Source: Chrysomallon squamiferum (taxonomy: Eukaryota > Mollusca > Gastropoda > Neomphalida > Peltospiridae). Taken from it: a stretch of 22,500 nucleotides of DNA. The position numbers were made by a program, and so were the translations under genes. The notes under the pieces were generated by a model. It was not told the DNA's origin. It saw only the letters and a program-made list of their open reading frames with translations, and searched no databases. Below, piece after piece: positions 9,190 through 18,270 of this stretch. Positions within the stretch are counted from its first letter, which is position 1. Each line of letters starts with the position of its first letter. The stretch is from the NCBI GenBank assembly GCA_012295275.1, contig CM022676.1, positions 6,647,219 to 6,669,718 of the forward strand, read 5' to 3'.

Positions 9190-9275
9190 TAGGAATGGTA
9201 TATATATATATATATATACTGTAAATATCATATTTCCATTCCTATACTGTCACCATTATACACTGCCGCTAGTAA
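9190..9275. repeat. Hairpin with (TA)n loop and inverted array unit
   Basis: AGGAATGG (9191-9198) and CCATTCCT (about 9236-9243) flank a (TA)n tract at 9199-9219. On the minus strand 9244-9275 reads as a 31-bp array unit (AATGGTGACAGTATAGG). The array family therefore switches orientation here. Confidence 0.7.
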
Positions 9276-9710
9276 CCAGTCATCACTTTTATATTATCAG
9301 CTATTAAATGGATCCGGTGACAGAGTATCACAGCCTCCCAATAGATTACTTCTGTTACAACCTGGCTGCATAGAACATCTGATACAAGCTTGTAGCATGT
9401 TACCCTAACAAAGAGTCTATTCTATGGAACGTCGCTCATGTGCATCACTGGCAGCAGATGGTTCTTTTGATCATGCCTTTATCATAAAGCTGTCAAGCTT
9501 ATTGCCTGCCGAATAAATAAATTAGACAATGTGTAATGACATCTAACACGTTTTTGTATTATCAGTTTTACAGGTGTTGTTTTTTTTTGTTTGTTTTTTC
9601 TGTAATATTCATATTATTGATAGACAGGAAATCCAGTGCAGTCAATTTATGGGATTGCGTTACTAGTTAGCAGAGAGATATATATTTTATAGCACCTTCT
9701 CGTAGGCAGG
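9276..9710. other. Single-copy, more balanced sequence; no gene recognised
   Basis: About 9300-9530 is clearly richer in G and C than its surroundings and is not repetitive. One frame is open from about 9210 to 9410 but has no suitable start, and other frames are closed by stops. It may be conserved non-coding sequence or an unrecognised exon; nothing decides this from sequence alone. Position 9560-9710 is AT-rich. Confidence 0.4.
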
Positions 9711-9853
9711 TAAACACTTGATAAACTCATTCTGGAGTACTGGTTGGAATGGGAAGTAGCCCATTAGGAGAACTGATCATGTGGTATGTGATTGAGTGAA
9801 ATCTAATAGTGATTGTAAAGTGGTTGGAATGGTATAACAGTTATTATAACTGT
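9711..9853 (+). repeat. Right arm of the 145-bp inverted repeat pair
   Basis: Inverted counterpart of 7985-8130, separated from it by about 1.58 kb. Two GGTTGGAATGG motifs lie 80 bp apart (9742 and 9822). The outer end is the hairpin ACAGTTAT-T-ATAACTGT (9837-9853). It includes AATAGTGATTGTAAAG (9805-9820), which is the core of the adjacent 31-bp array. Confidence 0.9.
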
Positions 9854-9889
9854 CCAAGAATGATGATGATGATAATATTGATAGTATAT

Positions 9890-10270
9890 CAACAATAGTG
9901 ATTGTAAAGAAATAGTGACAGTATAACTGATAGTATAGAAGTAGTGACAGTATAACTCATGTTATAAAAGTAGTGACAGTATAACAGTGACATTATGGAA
10001 GTGGTGACAGAATATAACTCGTTATTCTATAAGAGTGACAGTATAAAAATATAGTGACTATAATAGTGAGAACAATAGTGACTATATTACTAGTGACAAC
10101 ATAACAATAATACTGTATGAACAGTGATATTATATGAATAGTGACAGTTTAAGTGATACTATCCAAAAACTGACAGTATAACAGTGATACTATATAAATA
10201 CTGACAGTATGACAGTGATACTGTATGAATACTGGACAGTACATTAGTAACATAACAATGATAACATACA
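9890..10270 (+). repeat. About 31-bp minisatellite, diverged second array of the AATAGTGACAGTATAA family
   Basis: AGTGACA-type anchors occur at 9914, 9943, 9972, 10003 and 10034 (spacing 29-31 bp), then less regularly to about 10270. The consensus AGTGACAGTATAACAGTGAT is close to that of the array at 8935-9175. It is more diverged than that array. Confidence 0.85.
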
Positions 10271-10669
10271 ACCAGTGACAATATACCAGAGATATGACAT
10301 GTTCAGTAAACACAAGAAATACAATAAGTTAATCAGATAGGAGCAGTAACAAGTTATGAGAGATTTAATACACAGGACTGAGTTTCTGGCAATGGAAAGC
10401 AATTACAGTATAGATTTCTGATCAATGGGTGTCTTTTATGAAAACTAATCAACTGTTTCGCAGCCAGAGGAAGCAATTGAATTTGTCCCCATCGTTTTTA
10501 GGCCAGCACAGAAAAACATACTTTGTTTTGCGTACTCTGTGACTCTTGACAATGTTGTAATGTTTATTTATTTATTTATATATTATTATTATTATAGTAT
10601 TTGTGTGTGTTTGTGTTTAATATATAGTATAGTTTGGAAGACATATATATATATATATTTCTTAATTTG
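10271..10669. other. Spacer, no gene seen
   Basis: About 10380-10555 is non-repetitive and of mixed composition. It is followed by (TTTA)/(TTA) runs near 10562-10595 and (AT)n at about 10642-10659. No open frame of note. Confidence 0.5.
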
Positions 10670-10970
10670 TTGTGACTAGTATATAATTCAGAATGTTTCT
10701 TAACTAGATGTTATTCAAACTGTCGCTTAAGCAAATCTTAATATTTCTTAACTTCATGTTGTTCCATAACTTGTTATGTTTAATATATAATTTCAGAATG
10801 TTTATTAGTCTCAATCTGTCCCTTAACTTGTTGTACTCAGTATACACTTCAGAATGTTTATTAGCTTCAATCTGTCCCATAACTTGTTGTACTCAGTATA
10901 CACTTCAGTGTGTTTATTAACTTCAAGTTGTCCCTTAACTTGTCATGCCCAGTATACACTTCAAGACTGT
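10670..10970. repeat. 56-bp minisatellite, about five copies
   Basis: CCTTAACTTGTTGTACTCAG starts at 10821 and recurs at 10877 and 10933 with an exact 56-bp period. A more diverged copy starts at 10764 and another near 10670, the latter 94 bp upstream with an extra partial unit. The 70-codon frame at 10708-10920 is a translation of this repeat. Confidence 0.9.
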
Positions 10971-11225
10971 TAAATGGCATGAAGAGACTTCCAGGCTTAT
11001 TCCTTCAACTGAAAGTTTTTTTTCTCTTCTGGCACCCATCATTTCTTATCTAGAGTGAGTTAGTGTTAGGGTTTAGAAGCTTTCAGAGTACTTTCCCTGC
11101 TGACAAAACTTGATTTATCCTGAGAAAGACACTATGGCAGTAAAGAGTGTGAATAGGAAGTCAGTAGCATTAGGCAAAGTGTGATTCAATAAAACTTATG
11201 TTATTTGTTGTGCAGAGGTACGTTT
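10971..11225. other. Single-copy spacer, no gene seen
   Basis: Mixed composition without tandem structure. AATAAA occurs at about 11190 without a clear GT-rich element at the right distance. Confidence 0.45.
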
Positions 11226-11345
11226 GTATATGTGTGTGTGTGTAATATGTCTGAATGTGTGTTTGTGGTTGTTGGTATGGCTGTTTTTAATGTCTACCTG
11301 TGTGTGGAGTTTGTGTGTCTACATCTATTTATCTATCTATTTAAT

Positions 11346-11414
<69 letters not shown>

Positions 11415-11560
11415 AATATAATATACATATACACATACATATAACACATACATAATTATATAATTTTGCAAAGATGCACATATAAATGTTTATATTTGCA
11501 TGTATCCATGTATATATCTATGTATGTATGTCTATGTATTTTTATGTTTTTACTTGTGTG
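11226..11560. repeat. Compound microsatellite with long (CT)n
   Basis: (TG)n-rich sequence leads into an uninterrupted (TC)n of about 33 units at 11348-11413, followed by TACA/TATG-type sequence to 11560. Frames here translate as poly-(Leu-Ser) and are not genes. Confidence 0.95.
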
Positions 11561-12290
11561 TGTGTGTGTCCATTTGTGTGTTTCTGGATGATATCTTTAG
11601 TTTATTATATGTCCTTGTCAAAATAAATAGTTTTATTGACTTTTCACTATAAATGATTGTAGTGAACTAAACCTTTAGTTTGATGCATCTTTGAATACAT
11701 TTGAAGGAAGAAAACAGAGATATCTGCATATTCTTCTTCATTCATTACTCTTATATCAGCAACTCAGTAACAAACAGTCATTCACATGTATTTTCCCACA
11801 GACACAAAATCCCCATATTTATTGATAATAAAATTACAGAGCACTGGTTGGAATGGAAATTTTTTCTGTAAGTCAACTAATAAGATTTGATCCTGTGATT
11901 GATAATTTCTTAGGTGTTATGATGTCCGTGTTACTAAGACGTTAATATGTGTGAGTAAATAGATGTGTGTGTGTGTTTCTCTACAAATTAACAAGAGAGA
12001 ATGAGAGGTGATATTCCATTAAGGAAAAAAAAAATCAATAACACAGTCTGTGCAGATGATGATAACCATGTGAAATATCATGGTTATTGGCATCATGTAA
12101 AACAAACAGCAAAAGTGTAATAATAGTAATCATAGATGAGGGAAAAAAATAAATATTGGCAAAAAAATATATTTTAGACATTTTTAGATGTGTTTTAAAT
12201 GGCATTGTATCAACTATCTCAGCATTGATTTTTTTTAATATTTTTAATTTTTAATTTTTTTTTTTTCCTGAGGAATCACAGCTAAAGTAA
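11561..12290. other. Spacer holding one dispersed-repeat copy
   Basis: GAGCACTGGTTGGAATGG at 11839-11856 matches the inverted-repeat arms and is followed by partly similar sequence for some 50 bp. The rest is AT-rich and non-repetitive; 12226-12268 is T-rich. No gene is seen. Confidence 0.55.
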
Positions 12291-12294
12291 TCTT

Positions 12295-12895
12295 AATATC
12301 TGGATATTTAAGGTATTTCTGGATATTTAAATTATATTTGGATACTTAAGGCTCATCTCGATATCTAAGCCTGTTTGTTTATTAAAAGTGTGTCTATATA
12401 TTTAAAATGTATATTTTAATATGTATTTGAATATTTGAGGTATATTTGGGTTTCTAAGTCTGTATATTAAAGGTATTTCAGGATGTTTAAAGGATTTTTG
12501 GTTTTAAGTGTATATTTTAATTGTTTGGATACTTCAAAGGATATTTGGATATTTAATGTATAACTGGATATTTAAAGTATACCCAGATATTTATGGCATA
12601 CCTACATATCTGAAGTATAGATGGATATTAAAGGTATATTTGGATGTTAAAAGAAATATATTCAAAGATTTTCAAATTGTATCTGAATATTTTAGAGTTG
12701 ATCAGGATATTTAAAGCCCATTTGGATATTTAATATATAAATATCAGGATATATAAGGCATATTTAGATTTAAAGTAAATTGGAATATTTTAAGAATATA
12801 TCTGGATGTTAAAAGTATATATAGTTTATGAAATATTTAGATATAAATGGATATTTAAATTATATAAGAATATCTCAGTTATATAAAAATATTTT
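12295..12895. repeat. 19-bp minisatellite, about 30 degenerate copies
   Basis: GGATATTTAA recurs with a 19-bp period, clear at 12302, 12321, 12340 and 12359, as GGATATTTAAGGTATATTT. The later part is diverged but keeps GGATATTTAA words to about 12860. The 68-codon frame at 12508-12714 is repeat translation. Confidence 0.85.
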
Positions 12896-13199
12896 GATCT
12901 AAAATAAATTGCACTGGTTCAACTGAACATTGTTGACTAAGTCTTTATAGTATCTGTGTTTAAGTAAGTTGTGTATCAAAGGCTTAGTCTTTATAGAGAT
13001 TTTGTGGCTGTCCAGTTTATAAAGCCTAAATCATGGATGGAAAAAGGTTTTATGTTCATAAAAATGTAACTAAAACCTAAAAACCATAAATTCTGTTAAA
13101 CATTGATTTCAATTATTATATTGTATTTAAAAAATGAATTGAATTTAGTATATTAAAATAGTTTTTACTTTGAAAATATAATATTTATCTTTTTCTATA
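12896..13199. other. Spacer, no gene seen
   Basis: Non-repetitive AT-rich sequence. The only local repeat is TAGTCTTTATAG, twice (about 12938 and 12987). Confidence 0.45.
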
Positions 13200-13401
13200 C
13201 CATTATTACTACCTCTACTAAAACTACTACTACTAATAATAATATGAATAACAACAATAATAATATAAAATAATAATAATAAAGATAATAGTAATAACAG
13301 TAATAACAACAGCAATAGCAAACAATAACAGCAATATAATAATAATAATAATAATAACAGTAATATAATAATAATAAGAAGAAGAAGAAGAAGAAGAACA
13401 A

Positions 13402-13476
<75 letters not shown>

Positions 13477-13500
13477 CAACAACAGAAAAATAACACTAAA
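13200..13500 (+). repeat. Triplet-repeat block: (AAT)n, (GAA)n and (CAG)n
   Basis: Imperfect AAT/AAC/CAA triplets lead to GAA triplets at 13378-13398, then CAG 11 times (13405-13437), one CAC (13438-13440), CAG nine times (13441-13467), and CAA four times. Two minus-strand frames of 93-95 codons cross it as poly-Leu and poly-Cys and are repeat artefacts. The plus-strand CAG frame stays open downstream to 13635. Confidence 0.95.
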
Positions 13501-13652
13501 ATAGAAAATACCAAAATACCTCAGTTCAAAAATAATTTAACTGAAACAGAAGACGCTGGTCGTGTTTTTTCTCACTCAACAACAGAAGTAATTTTCTTCC
13601 TGCACAGAGACAAGCAAATTACAAACAACATGTAACATATATTATTTACAAC

Positions 13653-13760
13653 CATCTCTCTCACCCTCTGTATTTTCTGCAGAGACCAAGTTTCTCACTC
13701 TTCGCAGTATTGCTGTTTTGTCGTCTCCCCGTAATTGACACGATCAATAATTAATTTCTG
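13653..13760 (+). other. Possible 3' splice site and short exon-like stretch
   Basis: A pyrimidine-rich tract ending TATTTTCTGCAG (13671-13682) is the best-looking acceptor in the window. The following 60 bases are more balanced in composition and contain two CpGs, but every frame stops within about 24 codons. It could be a terminal coding exon or untranslated exon; it may also be chance. Confidence 0.18.
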
Positions 13761-14175
13761 TATTTTTAGTTTGATCTTTGGTGATTTTGAAGTTTAGAGT
13801 GTTTAAAAAAAAAAAAAAAGAAGAAAGAAGAAGGAGAGAAGAGATAATGGATGTTTGTGTCAAAATGTGTTTGTTTTGTTTTGTTTTGGAGATGATCGTG
13901 GAGGTTTTCTGGAGGTGGGAGGGTGTTAGGGGAATACTTTTTTTTTTTTTTAATGAAAATGTTTTTTAAATACAGTTATTTTCAGTATTGTTTTAATATA
14001 GATGGTGGTTTTTTTTTTTGGTTTTGTTACTATTATTCCTTATTTTCTTCATCTTCTTTCTTCTTCTTCTTCTTCTAATTATTATCATCATCATCTCTAT
14101 TTTGTTTTTATTCTTGAAGGACTTATGCTTCACTGATTAGTTTATACATTTTGTTTATAATAATAGAATATTTTT

Positions 14176-14180
<5 letters not shown>
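13761..14180. other. Homopolymer-rich spacer
   Basis: Contains an A run near 13805, GA-rich sequence to 13845, (TTTTG)n near 13870, T runs near 13940 and 14010, and (TTC)n near 14055-14075. No gene. Confidence 0.65.

Positions 14181-14183
<3 letters not shown>

Positions 14184-14262
<79 letters not shown>
14184..14262. repeat. (GA)n microsatellite, 79 bp
   Basis: An uninterrupted (GA)n of about 39 units preceded by TGTGTG. Confidence 0.98.
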
Positions 14263-14265
<3 letters not shown>

Positions 14266-14340
14266 AGAACATATTATTAAATATTTTGTTAAAAAGCATT
14301 TTGATTTAAAATACTAAAAATACTAATAATAATTAAAATA

Positions 14341-14349
14341 ATATTAAAA

Positions 14350-14387
<38 letters not shown>

Positions 14388-14401
14388 TAACAATAATGGT
14401 G

Positions 14402-14442
<41 letters not shown>

Positions 14443-14585
14443 TTTAATGGTGATAGTAATAACAGTAATAATAATAATTATAATGGTGATAGTAATAAGA
14501 GTAATAATAATAATAATAATAATACAAACAACACCAACACCACCACCACCAACAACAACAACAACAACAATATCAACAACAACAC
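14341..14585. repeat. (AAT)n with AAC and ACC triplets
   Basis: Long imperfect (AAT)n, interrupted four times by TGGTGATA-type words, ending in CAC/CAA triplets (14525-14585). Frames on both strands translate as poly-Ile and poly-Val. Confidence 0.95.
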
Positions 14586-15140
14586 AGCACATTACTTGAA
14601 ATATTAAATAATGTAGATGTATCACTGACTCCATTTTGACTCTGTTTACCCTCATGGAAGCTAGTCGCACATGTAAATGAGGGAGTGTAATGGAACATTG
14701 ATGTGTTTTTCTTTGATTGATCATTGGCACTAAATTCCAACATATTCATGAAACTGAGAGCTTAACCCAGTTTTAAAACTTGTGTAGGCAATTTATTCAT
14801 TTTCTTCAGCTAGAGGAACATATCATGTTTCTGTTGGAAATGGAAACTGGCAAAAAAAAAATGATGACGGTTAGACTCATTTTTCACAAATAATCTTTCC
14901 AAATAAATATTTGATTGTGATATATATATATATATATATATATGATGATTGGATAATTAAATAAAAAATGTGTTCATGCACTTGCTAAATTCTTTAAAAA
15001 AAAAACAATTAGAGAAAAAAAAAAGTCAATTAGGTTTTCTTTCTCTGTATGACATCAGAAAAAAGAAGAAAAGTAAAGTTTTTTTTTAACCATGGTCTAA
15101 TTTTGAGAATATCCTACAAACAAAATACTGCATGTACTGT
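14586..15140. other. Spacer with (TA)n, no gene seen
   Basis: About 14600-14860 is non-repetitive. (TA)n lies at 14920-14943, and A or T runs near 14995 and 15070. No coding frame is supported. Confidence 0.5.
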
Positions 15141-15144
15141 AACA

Positions 15145-15215
15145 CTATGGAACACTGGCTAGAATGGGAAAATAATTGGGGCTATACACTGATAATATAT
15201 TTATTCCTGTGATCT
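15145..15215 (+). repeat. Dispersed-repeat copy (GGCTAGAATGG variant)
   Basis: AACACTGGCTAGAATGGGAA at 15151-15170 matches the GAGTACTGGTTGGAATGGGAA block of the inverted-repeat arm, with weaker similarity beyond it. Confidence 0.5.
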
Positions 15216-15239
15216 TATAGCATCAGTCCTGTATTTTAT

Positions 15240-15390
15240 CATTGACTCATAGTATAACTGAGTTCTGACTAATAGTATCCATTTAGGTTTGACTCATAGT
15301 ATCCACTTAGTTCTTACTTATAGTATCCATTTAGTTCGGAATCATGGTATCCATTTAGTTCTGACTCATAGTATCCATTTGATTCAGTTT
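15240..15390. repeat. 24-bp minisatellite, six copies, with TGACTCA motifs
   Basis: GACTCATAGTATCCATTTAG starts at about 15244, 15267, 15291, 15315, 15339 and 15363 (24-bp period). Three copies carry an exact TGACTCA (15243, 15290, 15362). Confidence 0.9.
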
Positions 15391-15465
15391 TTAGTCAGAT
15401 TGTTACAGTGATGATTACTTGTATACAACTGTTTGTTTCATTTTTAATACCTTTAGACACACATG

Positions 15466-15520
15466 CAGACAGACAGACAGACAGACAGACACAGACACAC
15501 ACACACACACACACACACAC
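15466..15520. repeat. (CAGA)n-(CA)n compound microsatellite
   Basis: About six CAGA units followed by about 14 CA units. Confidence 0.95.
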
Positions 15521-15621
15521 ATTATAGACATATGTACCAGTATATTTTCATATACATGGACATGTCAATACATTTAGCATGCATAAATACAGATATTCAT
15601 AGAAAAAGACAGAAATACAGT

Positions 15622-15680
<59 letters not shown>
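15622..15680. repeat. (GA)n microsatellite
   Basis: (GA)n of 59 bp with one AAGAG interruption near 15630. Confidence 0.97.
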
Positions 15681-15683
<3 letters not shown>

Positions 15684-15689
15684 AAAACA

Positions 15690-16039
15690 AAACACATATT
15701 TATGAATATATGAGAGATATCTCTTTTGCAGTATCTACACTCACACTGTATAAATTGATTTTGTTTTCATGTCTGTATGTCCCATCTTCTGACCCAGCTA
15801 TCTAACTACTGAAGACACAAATTAAATTAATCTCCATGGAAATTGTTACAAATCACTAGTGAATTGTATAAGTGACATTTAGAGGATTATAAAGTTTGTT
15901 ATCAAATCCAGTCTTTGATGAAAGTGTATGTGTAAGTGGAAATTTTTTTATTTTATTTACATTTCATTTTTTCAGCTTGGCAACCAACATTGACAAGCAA
16001 AACATTTATTTTATTTTATTTATAATACTGTTGTTTTCT

Positions 16040-16043
<4 letters not shown>
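15690..16043. other. Spacer, no gene seen
   Basis: AT-rich and non-repetitive, with TTTTATTTTA-type words from 15945. The 63-codon frame at 15896-16087 runs into the CA repeat and is not supported. Confidence 0.5.
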
Positions 16044-16079
<36 letters not shown>

Positions 16080-16141
16080 ATATATAACATATATACATAT
16101 ATATACATATATATATAATATATATTTGTATATATTATTAT

Positions 16142-16188
<47 letters not shown>
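16044..16188. repeat. (CA)n followed by long (TA)n
   Basis: (AC)n of about 15 units (16044-16074), then TATA-rich DNA with a long (TA)n at 16142-16188 broken by a single TG. Confidence 0.97.
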
Positions 16189-16191
<3 letters not shown>

Positions 16192-16980
16192 GAAAAGTAT
16201 TTAAAATTATGTATGATATCGGGAAACCAGCAGTAACAATTAAAACTGAAAACAATTTGTTTCTCAAATTACAGTACTAACATTATCTAGCATATGTATA
16301 TATTCATTATGAAAACTATTTAAAAATGTGTATGGTCTTGTTCCATTTGTAATTAAACCGTCATTTGTAATTAAACCTGAAAAATGTATATTAATTTGTA
16401 AAACTGTCACTGATCTAGACTTGTATTTCTTCAGTGGGAGGAGCCTTGGGAGTTCTGGGTTGTCTTCAGTGACAACAAAAGTGAAATGTTTTATTGTATT
16501 TTTTCAAAATGAATAAAATAATATTTATCATAACCACGTATTTCTTCATTGGGGAAAATATTTGAAATTCTCTGTTATCTTGAATGACAAATATAACTGA
16601 TGTTTATTAGTTATTTAAATTTGTTTCAAAATTTATAAAATAATATTTAATCTAACTACTTATTTCTTCATTGGGGAAAAATATTGGCAATTCTCTATTA
16701 TCTTGAATTTATTCTATTTTATTTTTATAAATTTATAAAATAATATTTATCTAACTACATATATATATTTTTAAATGGAAAGAAATGTTAATTTTTATGG
16801 TTTATCTTGAATGACAAATAAACCAGAACATTTTAAATACAATTTATAAAACTATTATTTCTTTAGTGACATATTTCATCACTAGGAAAATGTCTGGAAG
16901 TTCTATGACAATTAAAACTGAATATCAAATATATATTCTAATCTATTCTATTTTATTACATATAAAACAACAGTTTGTCA
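16189..16980. repeat. Diverged tandem repeat, unit about 105-122 bp, about seven copies
   Basis: ATTATGAAAAGTATTTAAAA at 16188 is echoed near 16306. TATTTCTTCAKTGGGG-type anchors lie at 16424, 16539 and 16661, with weaker copies near 16767 and 16871. Shared blocks are TCTTGAATGACAAA, ATTTATAAAATAATATTTA and TCTAACTAC. A 17-bp word (TTTGTAATTAAACC) is doubled near 16350-16378. Confidence 0.75.
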
Positions 16981-17002
16981 TGACACATATATCCACACCA
17001 AG

Positions 17003-17058
17003 AAAAAAAAAAAAAAAAAAAAAAAAAAATAAATAAATAAATAAATAAATAAATAAAA
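17003..17058. repeat. Poly-A and (AAAT)n
   Basis: An A run of about 27 (17003-17029), then (TAAA)n, then more A. It could be the 3' tail of a decayed retroposon, but no SINE body is recognisable upstream. Confidence 0.9.
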
Positions 17059-17074
17059 AAAAAACATTCTCTGT

Positions 17075-17345
17075 TTCATTTACCTTGTTCAGTAAACCAT
17101 GATTGACAATTAGTGCAGCCCATCTTTTATTGATGCATCTCGAGTTGGGGCCTGCACCATCTTAACAACACACAGACATCTCAATGGACAGTTCTGTTCT
17201 GACAGCATTATTAATTGATTAGACTCTGAGTTAGTTGGAGTTGTCCCGGACGATGTTGTTCGACAGCAGATGAAGACTGCAGAGGCCTTTATTTATACTT
17301 GTGCGTTGATGAGGCATGGATAAACTTTTTTTTGTACAGGACACT
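17075..17345. other. Higher-GC, CpG-containing single-copy island
   Basis: The sequence is near balanced in composition with several CpGs (CTCGAG, CCCGGACG, TTCGAC, TGCG, GTCGGG), unlike most of the window. On the minus strand TATAAATA (17297-17290) lies about 25-30 bp before a CAGTCTTCATC-type start region. A 34-codon plus-strand frame (17219-17323) and the end of a long minus-strand frame overlap here. It could be a promoter or an exon fragment; neither is proven. Confidence 0.35.
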
Positions 17346-17404
17346 TTGTATAGTCGGGATAGTTCACTGTTGGGATTCAGTGGTAATGAGATAGGATTGT
17401 GATG

Positions 17405-17880
17405 AAGAGTTAGTATTGTACAGAGGAGATAGTATTGTACAGAGGAGATAGTAGTGTTGTACGGTGATAATGAGATAGTATTGTACGTTGGAGATAGTAC
17501 TTGAACACTGGAGATAGTATTGTGCAGTGAAGATATTATTGTGCAGTGGAGATAGTATTGCACAGTGGAGATAATATTGTTCACTGGAGATAGCATTGTG
17601 CAGTGGAGATAGTATTGTATGGTGGAGGAAAGTATTGTACAATGATAAAAAGATAGTACTATACACAGGAAATAGTATTGAACAGTGATAGTTAGATAGT
17701 ATTGTACAATGGTAAAAGATAGTATTGTACAATGATAAAAAGATAGTATTGTACAATGACAAAAAGATATACTGTACAATGTTAATATTGTACAGTGAAA
17801 ATTAACACTGTACAATAATGAGATAGCATTACACAGTGTTAAGAAGATAAGAAATTGTAAAATGATTATAAGATAGCATT
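17405..17880. repeat. About 20-bp minisatellite (GGAGATAGTATTGTACAGT), roughly 20 copies
   Basis: AGATAGTATTGTACAGTGG recurs every 19-21 bp, with longer units (ATAAAAAGATAG) towards 17700-17830. The minus-strand unit has no stop in two frames, which produces overlapping open frames of 226 and 132 codons that are not genes. Confidence 0.9.
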
Positions 17881-17944
17881 TTATGAATTCTTGAATTGTC
17901 AGAATTTTCATATGAAATACTGTCCAATTACTTTTGCCTGACAG

Positions 17945-18270
17945 AAGTAATCAGAAAATATTTACATTTCAAATTCTTATTGTATCAGATAACATTTTAC
18001 TGGATTTTTGTTTAATCAGAAAATATTTTACTGGATTCTTGTAATAATCAGAACGTAATATTTGGATATTTTTAAATCAGAAAATATTTTACTTGGATTC
18101 TTATTTTATCAGGAAATTTTTTTATTCAGATTTCTATATAATCAAATTTTAATATCTGGATTTTTGTAAATCGATAAAACATTTTCGTCGGATTCTTGTT
18201 GTATCAGAAAATATTGGACTGGCTTCTTGTATAATCAGAATCTTGCACAGAACTTTGAACTAATCAGATG
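17945..18270. repeat. 32-bp minisatellite, about ten copies
   Basis: ATCAGAAAATATTTTACTGG plus ATTCTTGTAT recurs at about 17950, 17984, 18015, 18047, 18076 and 18108 (29-34 bp) and, more diverged, to about 18270. Confidence 0.88.

Noticed and set aside
11070-11085. GTGTTAGGGTTTAGA as a telomere-type repeat
   Set aside because: A single TTAGGGTTTAG word with no tandem repetition.
12905-12925. GGTTCAACTGAACA as a tRNA/SINE B box
   Set aside because: The second half does not fit GGTTCRANNCC and no A box or cloverleaf is found upstream; it is just a small palindrome.
13195-13514. Minus-strand frames of 93-95 codons, poly-Leu and poly-Cys
   Set aside because: Direct translation of the CAG/AAT triplet block.
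14344-14730. 128-codon minus-strand frame, poly-Ile/Val
   Set aside because: Mostly translation of the (AAT)n block; only the first 45 codons are non-repetitive and they have no recognisable feature.
16988-17058. Poly-A as the tail of a LINE or SINE
   Set aside because: No retroposon body, pol III box or target duplication is visible next to it.
17231-17911. 226-codon minus-strand open frame and overlapping 132-codon frame
   Set aside because: Both follow the 20-bp tandem repeat and show the same peptide words in shifted frames (HCTILS, VQYYL). There is no domain and no independent coding evidence.
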